From assembly GCA_963753585.1 (NCBI GenBank), contig CAVWCU010000001.1, forward strand, positions 1,922,001-1,986,000: 64,000 nt of DNA, read 5' to 3'. Source of the stretch: VRUE01 sp963753585 (GTDB lineage: Bacteria; Actinomycetota; Thermoleophilia; Solirubrobacterales; 70-9). Under the pieces are notes generated by a model. It saw only the letters and a program-made list of their open reading frames with translations. It had not been told where the DNA came from and did not search any database. A program made the position numbers and the translations under genes. This document shows positions 34,940 to 43,115 of this stretch, piece after piece. Numbering within the stretch: position 1 is the stretch's first letter; the number at the start of each line of letters is the position of its first letter.

Positions 34940-35607
34940 CTGACGAGCTCACACGGCTCCGGCATCGGGAAGAAGCGGAGGAATCGCTTGACCGGTTGCC
35001 TGCCGCCCTTGATCTCGAGCGCGCTGGTGGCGAGGGCCTCGTCGAGGGGCAGCCGGCCGGTGAGGACCGCGGCGAGGGTGGCGGCGTCCGGGACGGCGAT
35101 CGTGCCCTCCGGGTCCTCGGCTGGTCCGCGTGCCAGGTCGAGCTCCCCTTCGCTGACGTTGACGCGGAAGCTCTCCTCTCCGATCCGCAGCTCGTAAGTC
35201 GCCTCCAGGCCGGCGGCCGCCTCAGGATCGAAGAGGGAGCGCAGGGCGAGGACGATCGAGTCGGTGCCGATCTCGCGCGCCTCAGATGGAAGCGGGGAGC
35301 GGGCCCCCCAGGCCCCCAGCTCGGTCACGATCGGCTCCAGCTCGCGCCCCCACTCGGTCAGTTCGTAGACGGTCGAGCCGTAGGGTGGGGGAAGCTTGCG
35401 CTTACGCACGACTGCCGCCTGCTCGAGGTCGCGGAGGCGCTCTGTCAGGATGTTGGGACTGGCGCGTGGCAGGCCGGTACGCAGGTCCGTGAAGCGCTTC
35501 GGGCCGAGCAGGAGCTCACGTACGACCAGCAGCGACCAGCGCTCTCCGACGACGTCCAGGGCGTGGGCGAAGCGGCAGGCCTCGCCGTATGTGCGCTTGC
35601 CGGCCAT
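34936..35607 (-). CDS. HxlR family regulator with SCP2-like C-terminal domain
   Basis: This 223-residue protein has an HxlR winged helix (about residues 1-100: CRFAHALDVVGERWSLLVVRELLLGPKRFTDLRTGLPRASPNILTERLRDLE) fused to a C-terminal SCP2/sterol-carrier-like domain (about 120-220). The fusion suggests sensing of a hydrophobic ligand. It is divergent from an MFS exporter, and the shared 110-base gap has a perfect inverted repeat, so it probably represses the exporter. Confidence 0.9.
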   Translation of the reverse strand: MAGKRTYGEACRFAHALDVVGERWSLLVVRELLLGPKRFTDLRTGLPRASPNILTERLRDLEQAAVVRKRKLPPPYGSTVYELTEWGRELEPIVTELGAWGARSPLPSEAREIGTDSIVLALRSLFDPEAAAGLEATYELRIGEESFRVNVSEGELDLARGPAEDPEGTIAVPDAATLAAVLTGRLPLDEALATSALEIKGGRQPVKRFLRFFPMPEPCELVS

Positions 35608-35639
35608 GGGCGAATGTTAAGCGCAGTGATACAAATTTG

Positions 35640-35653
35640 CAACTAGATAGTTG
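35640..35653. promoter_or_regulatory. Probable HxlR operator
   Basis: CAACTA and TAGTTG form a perfect six-base inverted repeat separated by GA, in an unusually AT-rich stretch between the divergent HxlR and MFS genes. A related half-site GAACTATTTGC follows at about 35661. Position and symmetry fit a winged-helix dimer controlling the exporter and its own gene. Confidence 0.6.
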
Positions 35654-35717
35654 TTTTTCTGAACTATTTGCTAGGGTGCGACGAGCCGAGCAAGCCGATG
35701 ACGAAGGAGGTCGCGCG

Positions 35718-37229
35718 ATGACCGCCGAGACCGCAACCAGCAGCGCACCAATAGAGGGGGTCGACGACCGCAAGCGCTGGCTCGCCCTCTACGTGCTCTG
35801 CGCGGGGATGCTGATGATCGTCCTCGACGTGACCATCGTCAACGTCGCCCTGCCGACGATCCAGGACAGCCTCGGCTTCTCCCAGAGCGGCCTCGCCTGG
35901 GTCGTCAACGCCTACCTGATCCCCTTCGGCGGCCTGCTGCTGCTGGCCGGCCGGCTCGGCGACCTGCTCGGGCAGCGGCGCATGTTCCTGATCGGCCTCG
36001 GTGTCTTCACCGCCGCTTCGCTTCTGTGCGCTGCGGCCGAGAACCAGGCGATGCTGATCGGCGGCCGCTTCCTCGCCGGAGTAGGCGGCGCGATCGCCTC
36101 GGCCGTGATCCTCGGCATGATCGTGACCCTGTTCCCGGAGCCGCGCGAGCAGGCGAAAGCGATCGGCGTCTACGGCTTCGTCGCCTCGGCCGGCGGCTCG
36201 ATCGGGCTGCTCCTCGGCGGCGCCCTGACCCAGGCGATCAACTGGCACTGGATCTTCATCATCAACCTGCCGATCGGCATCGCCACCGCCTACGGCGCCC
36301 TGCGCCTGGTCGAGGGGAAGCCCGGGATCGGGTTCAAGGCCGGCGCCGACATCCCCGGCGCCGCGCTGATCACCAGCTCGCTGATGCTCGGCGTCTACAC
36401 GATCCTCGGCATCAGCGAGCACGGCTGGGGCTCCGCCCAGACCCTGATCTTGAGCGCGATCTCGTTCGTCCTCGGTGCCGCCTTCGTCGCCCGCCAGGCG
36501 CGGATCGAGAACCCGCTGATGCCGCTGCGACTCTTCCGCTCGCGCAACGTCGCCGGGGCCAACACGATCCAGGCGCTGCTGGTCGCTGGCATGTTCGGCA
36601 TGTTCTTCCTCGGCGCCCTCTACCTGCAGCGGATCCTCGGCTACGACGCGCTCGAGGTCGGCCTCGCCTTCCTGCCGGCGACGATCGTGATGGGGACGCT
36701 CTCGCTCGGCTTCTCGGAAAAACTGATCATGCGCTTCGGGCCGAAGACGACCCTGATCCCCGGTGTGATCATGGTCGGAATCGGGCTGCTGCTCTTCGCC
36801 CGCACGCCGGTCGAGGGCGACTACCTGGCCGACCTGCTGGCGCCAATGCTGATGGTCGGCCTCGGTGTCGGCACCGCCTTCCCCGCGCTGATGACGCTGG
36901 CGATGTCCGGCGCGACGCCGGAGGACTCCGGCCTCGCCTCCGGCCTGGTCAACACCAGCATGCAGGTGGGCGGCGCGATCGGACTGGCGGTACTGGCGAC
37001 GCTGGCAACCGAGCGCACCGACGCCCAGCTTGCAGACGGCGCCGGGCAGCTGGCGGCGCTCAACTCCGGCTACCACCTCGCCTACGTCGTCGGCGCGATC
37101 CTGGTCGCGATCGCCACCGTGATCGCGGTGACGGTGCTGAAGCCGGTGCCGATGCCTTCCCCCGAGGAGATGGCGGCGATGGAGCCAGAGCGGTCGGGCG
37201 AGCGCGAGCCCGCCTACTCGGAGGCCTGA
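35718..37229 (+). CDS. DHA2-type MFS multidrug exporter (EmrB/QacA-like)
   Basis: This is a fourteen-segment proton-driven exporter of 503 residues. DHA2 motifs are clear: LDVTIVNVALPTIQDSLGFS in segment 1, GRLGDLLGQRRMFLIGL after segment 2, and a motif-C-like GSIGLLLGGALTQAINWHWIFIINLPIG. ATG 35718 has a strong AAGGAGG at 35704-35710. It is controlled in all likelihood by the divergent HxlR-SCP2 protein, so substrates are probably hydrophobic drugs or metabolites. Its end overlaps the convergent sigma-factor gene by 16 bases. Confidence 0.94.
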   Translation: MTAETATSSAPIEGVDDRKRWLALYVLCAGMLMIVLDVTIVNVALPTIQDSLGFSQSGLAWVVNAYLIPFGGLLLLAGRLGDLLGQRRMFLIGLGVFTAASLLCAAAENQAMLIGGRFLAGVGGAIASAVILGMIVTLFPEPREQAKAIGVYGFVASAGGSIGLLLGGALTQAINWHWIFIINLPIGIATAYGALRLVEGKPGIGFKAGADIPGAALITSSLMLGVYTILGISEHGWGSAQTLILSAISFVLGAAFVARQARIENPLMPLRLFRSRNVAGANTIQALLVAGMFGMFFLGALYLQRILGYDALEVGLAFLPATIVMGTLSLGFSEKLIMRFGPKTTLIPGVIMVGIGLLLFARTPVEGDYLADLLAPMLMVGLGVGTAFPALMTLAMSGATPEDSGLASGLVNTSMQVGGAIGLAVLATLATERTDAQLADGAGQLAALNSGYHLAYVVGAILVAIATVIAVTVLKPVPMPSPEEMAAMEPERSGEREPAYSEA

Positions 37230-38455
37230 GCCAGGCGGCGCTCGATGAAGCGGCGCTCGACCGGGTTGGCGGTCAGCTCGAGCGCGAGGCGGTAGGACTC
37301 CGCTGCCTCACCGAGACGCCCGAGCCGGCGCAGCAGGTCAGCGCGAGCGGCGTGCAGCGGCTGGTAGCCGTCGAGGCCTTCGATCGCCTCGATCAGCTCC
37401 AGGCCCTGCTCGGGCCCCTCGTCCATTGCCACGGCGACGGCGCGGTTGAGCTCGACCACGGGGCTGGGCGCGATCTCCATGTGCCAGGCGTAGAGGCGGG
37501 CGATCAGCGCCCAGTCCGTCTCCGCCGCGCTGGCCGCTTCGGCGTGCACGGCCGCGATCCGGGCCTGGAGCGTGTACGGGCCGCCGGGCCCGGCCTCCGC
37601 CGCCTCACGCGAGAGCTCCGTACCCTCGGCGATCCGTTCGCGGTTCCAGAGCGAGCGGTCCTGGTCCTCGAGCAGTACCGCTTCGCCGCGCTCGTCGACC
37701 CGCGCCTCCCGCCGCGCGTCGGTGAGCAGCATCAGCGCCAGCAGCCCCCGCGCCTCGGGCTCGCGCGGCAGCATCGCAACCAGGACGCGGCCGAGGCGGA
37801 TCGCCTCCTCGCTCAGCTCGACCCGGACCAGCTCCTCGCTGCTCGACGCCAGGTAGCCCTCGTTGAAGACCAGGTAGAGCGTCGCCAGAACCGCCGGCAG
37901 CCGCTCGGGCATCTGCTGGGGCTCGGGCACCTCGTAGGGGATCTTGTTGGCGGCGATCTTGCGCTTGGCGCGGACGAGGCGCTGCGCCATCGCGCTCTCC
38001 CCGGTGAGGAAGGCACGGGCGATCTCGGCCGTAGTGAGGCCACCGAGACTGCGCAGGGTGAGCGCGACCCGCGCCTCGATCGCCAGGGCCGGGTGGCAGC
38101 ATGTGAAGATCAGCCGCAGGCGGTCGTCCTCGATCTCTCCCGCCGGCTCGCCGGGTGCCGGCTCGGGCTCGGCGTGGAGCGCTTCCAGCCGCCCCAGCGC
38201 CGCCACCTTGTCACGCAGAACGCCCGTGCGGCGCAGACGGTCGATCGCCCGGTTGCGGGCGACCTGGGTGATCCAGGCGCCGGGATTGTCCGGCACCCCC
38301 TCCGCCGGCCAGCGCTCGAGGGCGACGACGAAGGCCTCCTGCACGACCTCTTCGGCGAGGTCGAAGTCGCCGGTGACGCGGATCAGCGTCGCGACCGCGC
38401 GCCCCGACTCGTGCCGGAAGGTGCGGTCGACGACGCTGTCGCGGGCCGCGGCTAC
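37214..38455 (-). CDS. ECF42-type RNA polymerase sigma factor
   Basis: This is an extracytoplasmic-function sigma factor with a long C-terminal TPR-like extension, typical of the ECF42 group. Region 2 includes VVQEAFVVALERWP and NPGAWITQVARNRAIDRLRR; region 4 includes RVALTLRSLGGLTTAEIARAFL; the extension contains YLVFNEGYL and ARLYAWHMEIAPSPVVELNRAVA. Homology reaches VAAARDSVVDRTFRHES, but no ATG/GTG/TTG/CTG lies there. The first codon would be GTA at 38455, overlapping the TAG of the DGPF gene. GTG 38344 would remove part of region 2. Confidence 0.88.
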   Translation of the reverse strand, partial: VAAARDSVVDRTFRHESGRAVATLIRVTGDFDLAEEVVQEAFVVALERWPAEGVPDNPGAWITQVARNRAIDRLRRTGVLRDKVAALGRLEALHAEPEPAPGEPAGEIEDDRLRLIFTCCHPALAIEARVALTLRSLGGLTTAEIARAFLTGESAMAQRLVRAKRKIAANKIPYEVPEPQQMPERLPAVLATLYLVFNEGYLASSSEELVRVELSEEAIRLGRVLVAMLPREPEARGLLALMLLTDARREARVDERGEAVLLEDQDRSLWNRERIAEGTELSREAAEAGPGGPYTLQARIAAVHAEAASAAETDWALIARLYAWHMEIAPSPVVELNRAVAVAMDEGPEQGLELIEAIEGLDGYQPLHAARADLLRRLGRLGEAAESYRLALELTANPVERRFIERRLAQASE

Positions 38456-38829
38456 GAGCGTTCCGCCTTTTCCAGCAGTTCCTCGCCGCCGCTGACCATC
38501 GGGCGGATTTCGACGTGGCCGCTCTTGAGCGGGACCTTCTTCGCCCAGGCGAGCGCCTCGTCGAGGCTCTTGACGTCGATCATCCAGAAGCCCGCCAGCT
38601 GCTCCTTGGTCTCGGCGAAGGGGCCGTCGGTGACGAGCGGCTTGCCATCGCCGTAGTGCACGGTCGTGCCGGTGGCGCGCTCCTGCAGGCCGGCGCCGGT
38701 GACCATTGCGCCGGCCTCGGTCAGCTCGGCGTTGAACTGTCCCATCTCGGAGAGGTTGCGCTTCACCTCCTCGGGGGTGACGTCCTCCCAGCTGCGCTCC
38801 TCACTGATCAAAGCAAGCATGAATTGCAT
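38452..38829 (-). CDS. DGPF/YCII-domain protein, partner of the ECF42 sigma factor
   Basis: This is a 125-residue YCII-like protein with the hallmark VTDGPFAETKEQLAGFWMIDV. DGPF proteins are conserved next to ECF42 sigma factors and thought to belong to their regulation or regulon. ATG 38829 gives the family start MQFMLALISEE. The stop overlaps the presumed start of the sigma gene, which implies coupled expression. A second, unlinked DGPF gene is at 56669-57097. Confidence 0.92.
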   Translation of the reverse strand: MQFMLALISEERSWEDVTPEEVKRNLSEMGQFNAELTEAGAMVTGAGLQERATGTTVHYGDGKPLVTDGPFAETKEQLAGFWMIDVKSLDEALAWAKKVPLKSGHVEIRPMVSGGEELLEKAERS

Positions 38830-38925
38830 CGTCTTCCTCCTGGCTAGTGAGCAGCGCCAGCCGCCGCTCTCACCCTAACGACGAACCGGAACCGCCCAGA
38901 TCGACACCCCGCGAAGTCAGCGATT

Positions 38926-39798
38926 TCAGGCGTCGAGGGCGGTGCGCAGAGCGTTGGCGATCTGGGGCGGGTCTTCGACCTGGGGGTAGTGGGCGAGCTC
39001 GGGGAGCTCGGTCACGGGGACGGTGGGGCGGAGCTCGCGCATCGCTGCCAGCACTTCGGTCGTCGCCACCGGGTCGAGCAGGCCCCAGGCGAGGCTGAGG
39101 TCGCCGGGCCACTCGCGGATCGCGCCGTGCCAGCGGCCGGCGTGCTCTTCGCGCTGGTCCATGTAGGAGATCAGGCGGTGGCTGATGGTGCGGCCGCCGT
39201 GGTGGCAAACGAGCGACCACTGGTCGGCAGCCTCCGCGTCGCTGAGCGGGTGCGCCTCCGAGAAGACCGAACCGAACTGCTGGCGGAAGACGCGCTCGCT
39301 GGAGAGCCGGGCAAGGAGGGGGCCGAAGCGGCTGCGCAGGATCCGCTGGCCGAGGATCGGGCTGGCCCGTTCGAGCACCATGCTGCCGTTGAAGAGCAGG
39401 ATGCCGGCGACGTCCATCTCCAGCTTGCCCTCCAGGTCGCGCGCCATCAGCTCGTTGGCGACAGAGGTACCCATGTCGTGGGCGACGAGGAACACCGGCC
39501 GGCCGCCGGCGTGCCGGCGCACCAGCTCCTCGGTCAGGTCGGCCTGCCAGAAGAGGCTGTAGTCGTGCGCGCGGGGCTTGTCGGAGAGGCCGAAGCCGAG
39601 GAAGTCGAAGGCGAGCACGTTGCGCCCCGGCAGCTCCTCGAGCAGCAACCGCCAGTCGTAGGAGCTGGAGGGGAAGCCGTGCAGGAGGACCAGCAGCGGG
39701 CCGTCTCCCTCTTGGCGGAAGGTGTGGATCGAGCGGTCGCGGAACTCGGTGGTCTCGCCCCGCTCCTGCCAGCGGCGCACCCGCTCGGTCAGTGCCAT
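38926..39798 (-). CDS. Alpha/beta hydrolase, haloalkane dehalogenase/epoxide hydrolase type
   Basis: This is a 290-residue hydrolase with LLVLLHGFPSSSYDWR (oxyanion HGFP), nucleophile elbow LVAHDMGTSVANE where Asp replaces Ser, and a late HYPQVEDP with the catalytic His. An Asp nucleophile points to dehalogenase or epoxide-hydrolase chemistry, not esterase. The cap region (about residues 140-220) is complete. It lies upstream of, and separate from, the DGPF/ECF42 pair. Substrate unknown. Confidence 0.88.
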   Translation of the reverse strand: MALTERVRRWQERGETTEFRDRSIHTFRQEGDGPLLVLLHGFPSSSYDWRLLLEELPGRNVLAFDFLGFGLSDKPRAHDYSLFWQADLTEELVRRHAGGRPVFLVAHDMGTSVANELMARDLEGKLEMDVAGILLFNGSMVLERASPILGQRILRSRFGPLLARLSSERVFRQQFGSVFSEAHPLSDAEAADQWSLVCHHGGRTISHRLISYMDQREEHAGRWHGAIREWPGDLSLAWGLLDPVATTEVLAAMRELRPTVPVTELPELAHYPQVEDPPQIANALRTALDA

Positions 39799-39832
39799 CT
39801 CAGCGACCCTCTCCCATGCCCGGCATGATCTC

Positions 39833-40630
39833 TCAGCCGGCTGCTTCGGCGCGGCGCAGGCCGCCGCGGGCCCAGAGGGCGAAGATGACCGGGAGGGTGA
39901 CGGCGATCGCGAAGGCGAGCGCGACGACGACTGGTTCGCCGGAGATGAAGCCGCGGCCGGCCTCGAGCAGGGCGGTGACCGGGTTGACCGAGGCGACCGC
40001 GTGGATCCAGCCGCTGAGCAGGCTGAGCGGCACGTACACCGGCGCCAGGAAGAGGGTCAGGAAGACGGGGAACTGCATCAGCGGGCCGCCCTGGATCGAG
40101 CGCACGCGCATCGCCACCCCGACCGCCCACATCGTCGCCGTCAGGTTGGTCAGCACGGCGAGGCCGAAGAGGCCGAAGAGGTCGACGCCGCTGCCGCCGA
40201 CTTGCATCCCGGCGATCAGCGCGATCGCGGTCAGGATGGCCCAGGTGAGCAGGGCGCGGGTGAGGGCGGAGATCGCGTAGCCGGCGATGATCCCGTTGCG
40301 GTTGGCGGCGGCGAGCAGGTAGCGGCGGGAGAAGCCGGTCTCGAAGTCGCGGGCGATCCCGAAGCCGGTGAAGACGCCGCCGAACGCCGCTGACTGGAGC
40401 AGGACGAAGACGAACTGGAACGCCGTGTAGCCGCTGGGGAAGTCGAAGCCGGGGACGCCAGAGATCGCCGAGAGGCCGCCGGCGAAGGCGACGAAGAAGA
40501 AGAGCGGGAAGGCGATCGCCGGGATGAAGAAGGCAGGGTTGGAGAGGAAGTTGTGGATGCTGCGCCAGGCGACCGCGAGGGCGATCGCGCGGAAGCCGGC
40601 CGGCCGGTGGCTGTCGCCTGCCCCGCTCAC
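39833..40630 (-). CDS. ABC-2 type transporter permease (DrrB-like)
   Basis: This is a 265-residue membrane protein with six segments: FFIPAIAFPLFFFVAF at the first, FGIARDFETGFSRRYLLAAANRNGI after the second, and the conserved NPVTALLEAGRGFISGE near the end. GTG 40630 overlaps the stop of the other permease (GTGA). With the second permease and the ATPase it forms a heterodimeric exporter of the daunorubicin-resistance type. Confidence 0.9.
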   Translation of the reverse strand: MSGAGDSHRPAGFRAIALAVAWRSIHNFLSNPAFFIPAIAFPLFFFVAFAGGLSAISGVPGFDFPSGYTAFQFVFVLLQSAAFGGVFTGFGIARDFETGFSRRYLLAAANRNGIIAGYAISALTRALLTWAILTAIALIAGMQVGGSGVDLFGLFGLAVLTNLTATMWAVGVAMRVRSIQGGPLMQFPVFLTLFLAPVYVPLSLLSGWIHAVASVNPVTALLEAGRGFISGEPVVVALAFAIAVTLPVIFALWARGGLRRAEAAG

Positions 40631-41406
40631 GTTCGCACCAGCCGGGTCCTCAGGGCGCTGCTCGCCGCGAGCATGCCGGCCGCCAGGATCGCCAGCGCGA
40701 TGCCGAACCCCAGCGCCAGCGCGTCCGCGTCCCAGCCTTCGATCAGCAGCGAGCGAAACGCCGCCAGCAGGTAGGAGACCGGGTTGGCCGAGGCGACGTC
40801 GTGGAACCAGTCCGACTGGATCAGGTCGAGCGGCAGCGCCATCGAGGAGATGAAGAGGAAGACGAAGAAGACCGGGAAGAGGCTCTGCACCGCCTCGCCG
40901 GAGCCGCTGCGCAGGGCGGCGAAGAGCCCGATCGTGCCGAAGCCGACGGTGATCAGAACCGAGAGCGCGACGATCGTCAGTGCCCCGGCGACCCCGGTCA
41001 CCAGTTCGGCGCCGGCGACCAGGCCCACGGTCAGATAGGCCGCCGCCTGCAGCAGGCCGAGGACGACGGCGCCGGCGAGCAGGCCGCTGAGCAGCGCCGT
41101 GCCGCGCAGCGGGGTCAGGGCCAAGCGGTTGAGGAAGCCGGTCTCGATGTCGCGGGCGAGGTCGGTGCCCGTGTTCATCACCGAGAAGAGCGCCCCCTGG
41201 ATGAAGGGCACGGCGAGGGCGAAGGTGAGGTAGGAGTCGGTGGGGAAGCCCGGCAGGTCGGTGGCGTCTTGGAGCCCACCCGAGTTGACCGCGAGCAGGA
41301 AGAGCGGGAAGACCAGCGCCGGCACGATCTGGGCCGGCTGGCGCAGGGTGCGCAGGACCGAGCGCCGCGCGAGTTGCCCGACCTGCGTGCGAAGGCCGCC
41401 GCTCAC
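40627..41406 (-). CDS. ABC-2 type transporter permease (DrrB-like)
   Basis: This is a 259-residue permease with six membrane segments and the ABC-2 patterns QPAQIVPALVFPLFLLAV, DIETGFLNRLALTPLRGTALL and NPVSYLLAAFRSLLIEG. It is a paralogue of the next gene downstream. The start overlaps the ATPase stop, giving the order ATPase-permease-permease with four-base overlaps throughout. Confidence 0.92.
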   Translation of the reverse strand: MSGGLRTQVGQLARRSVLRTLRQPAQIVPALVFPLFLLAVNSGGLQDATDLPGFPTDSYLTFALAVPFIQGALFSVMNTGTDLARDIETGFLNRLALTPLRGTALLSGLLAGAVVLGLLQAAAYLTVGLVAGAELVTGVAGALTIVALSVLITVGFGTIGLFAALRSGSGEAVQSLFPVFFVFLFISSMALPLDLIQSDWFHDVASANPVSYLLAAFRSLLIEGWDADALALGFGIALAILAAGMLAASSALRTRLVRT

Positions 41407-42410
41407 GCCGTGCCGACCGCCTCGGCCTCCGGCTCCTCGGCCTCGCCCGCGCCCTCCAGCGAGCGGCCGGTCTTGGCGAGGAAGACGTCATCGAGCGAGG
41501 GCGCGTGCAGCTGCAGGGTCTCGATCGCGATGCCCTCCGAGTCGAGCGCCCGCACCACCTCGGCGAGCTGGGCCTCGCCGCCCTCCAGCCGCGCCGCGGC
41601 GGCCCGTGGCGAGGCGCCCGCGCCGGGGCCGAAGCGCTCCAGCACGGCAGCAAGCTGCCCGAGCTCGGCCGCCTCCTGCGGCACGGCTTCGACCGTGGGC
41701 CGCCCAATCTCCGCCTTCAGCTCGGCCGGGGTCCCCTCGGCGACGATGTGGCCGTGGTCGATGATCCCGACCCGGGCTGCCAGCGCGTCGGCCTCCTCCA
41801 GGTACTGGGTGGTGAGGAAGACCGTGACCCCCTCCTCGACCGCGAGACGGGCCACCTCCTCCCAGAGCGCCGTGCGGCTCTGGATGTCGAGGCCGGTGGT
41901 CGGCTCGTCGAGGAAGAGGATGCGCGGCCGGTGCGCCAGCGCCAGCGCCAGGTCGAGTCGTCGTTTCATTCCGCCCGAGTAGCCCCCCACTTTGCGGTCG
42001 GCGGCTTGGGCCAGGCCGACCCGCTCCAGCAACTCCTGCCCGCGCACCTGGCGCTCGGCCTTGCCCAGGCCGTGCAGGGCGGTCTGCAGACGCATGTGCT
42101 CGCGCCCCGTCAGCAGGGGGTCGAGCGCGGCCTCCTGCAGCGCCGCCCCGATCGAGGCCCGCACCCGCGGGCCCTCCTTGACGATGTCGAAGCCCGCGAC
42201 GCGCGCCGTCCCCGCGGTCGGCGGCAGCAGCGTGGTCAGCATCAGCACCGTGGTCGACTTGCCGGCGCCGTTGGGGCCGAGGAACCCGTAGATCTCGCCC
42301 GCCTCGACCCGCAGGTCGATCCCGTCGACCGCCCGCGGCCCGTTCTTGAACTCGCGCACGAGCCCTTCGACCTCGATGCCGGTATCGCCCGGTCCCCGCT
42401 CGGCAGCCAT
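41403..42410 (-). CDS. ABC transporter ATP-binding protein (DrrA-like)
   Basis: This is a 335-residue ATPase: Walker A GPNGAGKST, Q-loop ALQEAALDPLLTGREHM, signature GGYSGGMKRRLDLALAL, Walker B ILFLDEPTTGLD and H-loop region FLTTQYLEEADALA. The C-terminal domain of about 100 residues ends with APSLDDVFLAKTGRSLEG, a DrrA feature. The exporter probably moves a hydrophobic drug, lipid or secondary metabolite. The neighbouring BacA-like gene upstream is of interest for substrate. Confidence 0.95.
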   Translation of the reverse strand: MAAERGPGDTGIEVEGLVREFKNGPRAVDGIDLRVEAGEIYGFLGPNGAGKSTTVLMLTTLLPPTAGTARVAGFDIVKEGPRVRASIGAALQEAALDPLLTGREHMRLQTALHGLGKAERQVRGQELLERVGLAQAADRKVGGYSGGMKRRLDLALALAHRPRILFLDEPTTGLDIQSRTALWEEVARLAVEEGVTVFLTTQYLEEADALAARVGIIDHGHIVAEGTPAELKAEIGRPTVEAVPQEAAELGQLAAVLERFGPGAGASPRAAAARLEGGEAQLAEVVRALDSEGIAIETLQLHAPSLDDVFLAKTGRSLEGAGEAEEPEAEAVGTA

Positions 42411-42448
42411 CGTCCGGCAGGCTAGCTGAGGGGTTCGCTCGGCCCCGA

Positions 42449-43060
42449 CTACGCCGCTGCGGGGGTGGCGCTGAGGAACAGGTGCGTGGAAGGGATGCCG
42501 ATGACCTCGCCTTCGAAGCGCTTCTGGCGCCCGTAGACGACCCAGGTGGTGTCGATTTCGCCGATGTCGAGGTCGAGCCGTAGCTCGTCGGCGTGCTCTT
42601 CGACGTGCTCCATGTGGGTGAGGCCGGAGTCGTAGTCGCCTCGCAGCAGCCCTTCGCCGACGATCGGCTTGGAGGCGACGTCGATGATCTCCTCCCACTG
42701 CGAGAGGTCGACGTACCCCTTGGTGGCGGGGACGATCCCCAGCGAGCGGGGCTTCTCGACGTCGCGGCGGCTGAGCAAGACGAGGTGCTTGGTCGGGTAG
42801 ATGAAGGTGTCGATCACGAAGACCTCGGTCCAGTACTTCTCGGTGATCTCGTGGACCTTCGGGTGGGCGCTGCACTGGACGAGGAAGGTGTTGGGACGCT
42901 CACGCACCTGATCGAGCCCCCAGAAGAAATCGGTCGTCAGCTCGATCTCGTAGTCCTCGACTCCCTGGAAGCGCAGGTACGCCTCCACCGCCCGCTCGTG
43001 GCAGGTGCCCTCGGGGCCGAGGGTTACGACCGTGATCCTCTTTCCCCGCGACTCCGCCAT
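42449..43060 (-). CDS. Prephenate dehydratase-fold protein (BacA-like)
   Basis: This is a 203-residue single-domain protein with the prephenate dehydratase start VTLGPEGTCHERA, but lacking the ACT domain and the usual TRF/TSF substrate motif. Length and layout resemble BacA-type prephenate decarboxylases of bacilysin-like pathways. Other recognisable parts are LVQCSAHPKVHEITEKYW and TTWVVYGRQKRFEG. The actual reaction is unknown. It lies 38 bases upstream of the Drr-like exporter, so it may share its transcript. Confidence 0.65.
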   Translation of the reverse strand: MAESRGKRITVVTLGPEGTCHERAVEAYLRFQGVEDYEIELTTDFFWGLDQVRERPNTFLVQCSAHPKVHEITEKYWTEVFVIDTFIYPTKHLVLLSRRDVEKPRSLGIVPATKGYVDLSQWEEIIDVASKPIVGEGLLRGDYDSGLTHMEHVEEHADELRLDLDIGEIDTTWVVYGRQKRFEGEVIGIPSTHLFLSATPAAA

Positions 43061-43115
43061 AGAAAGAAGTTATTTGACTAAACGAGAGGCGTCAAGGACG
43101 GCGATTGGCCCGGAC

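Noticed and set aside
35589..35717. Upstream extension of the MFS exporter frame from 35589
   Set aside because: The strong AAGGAGG before ATG 35718 and the operator inside the extension show that it is non-coding.
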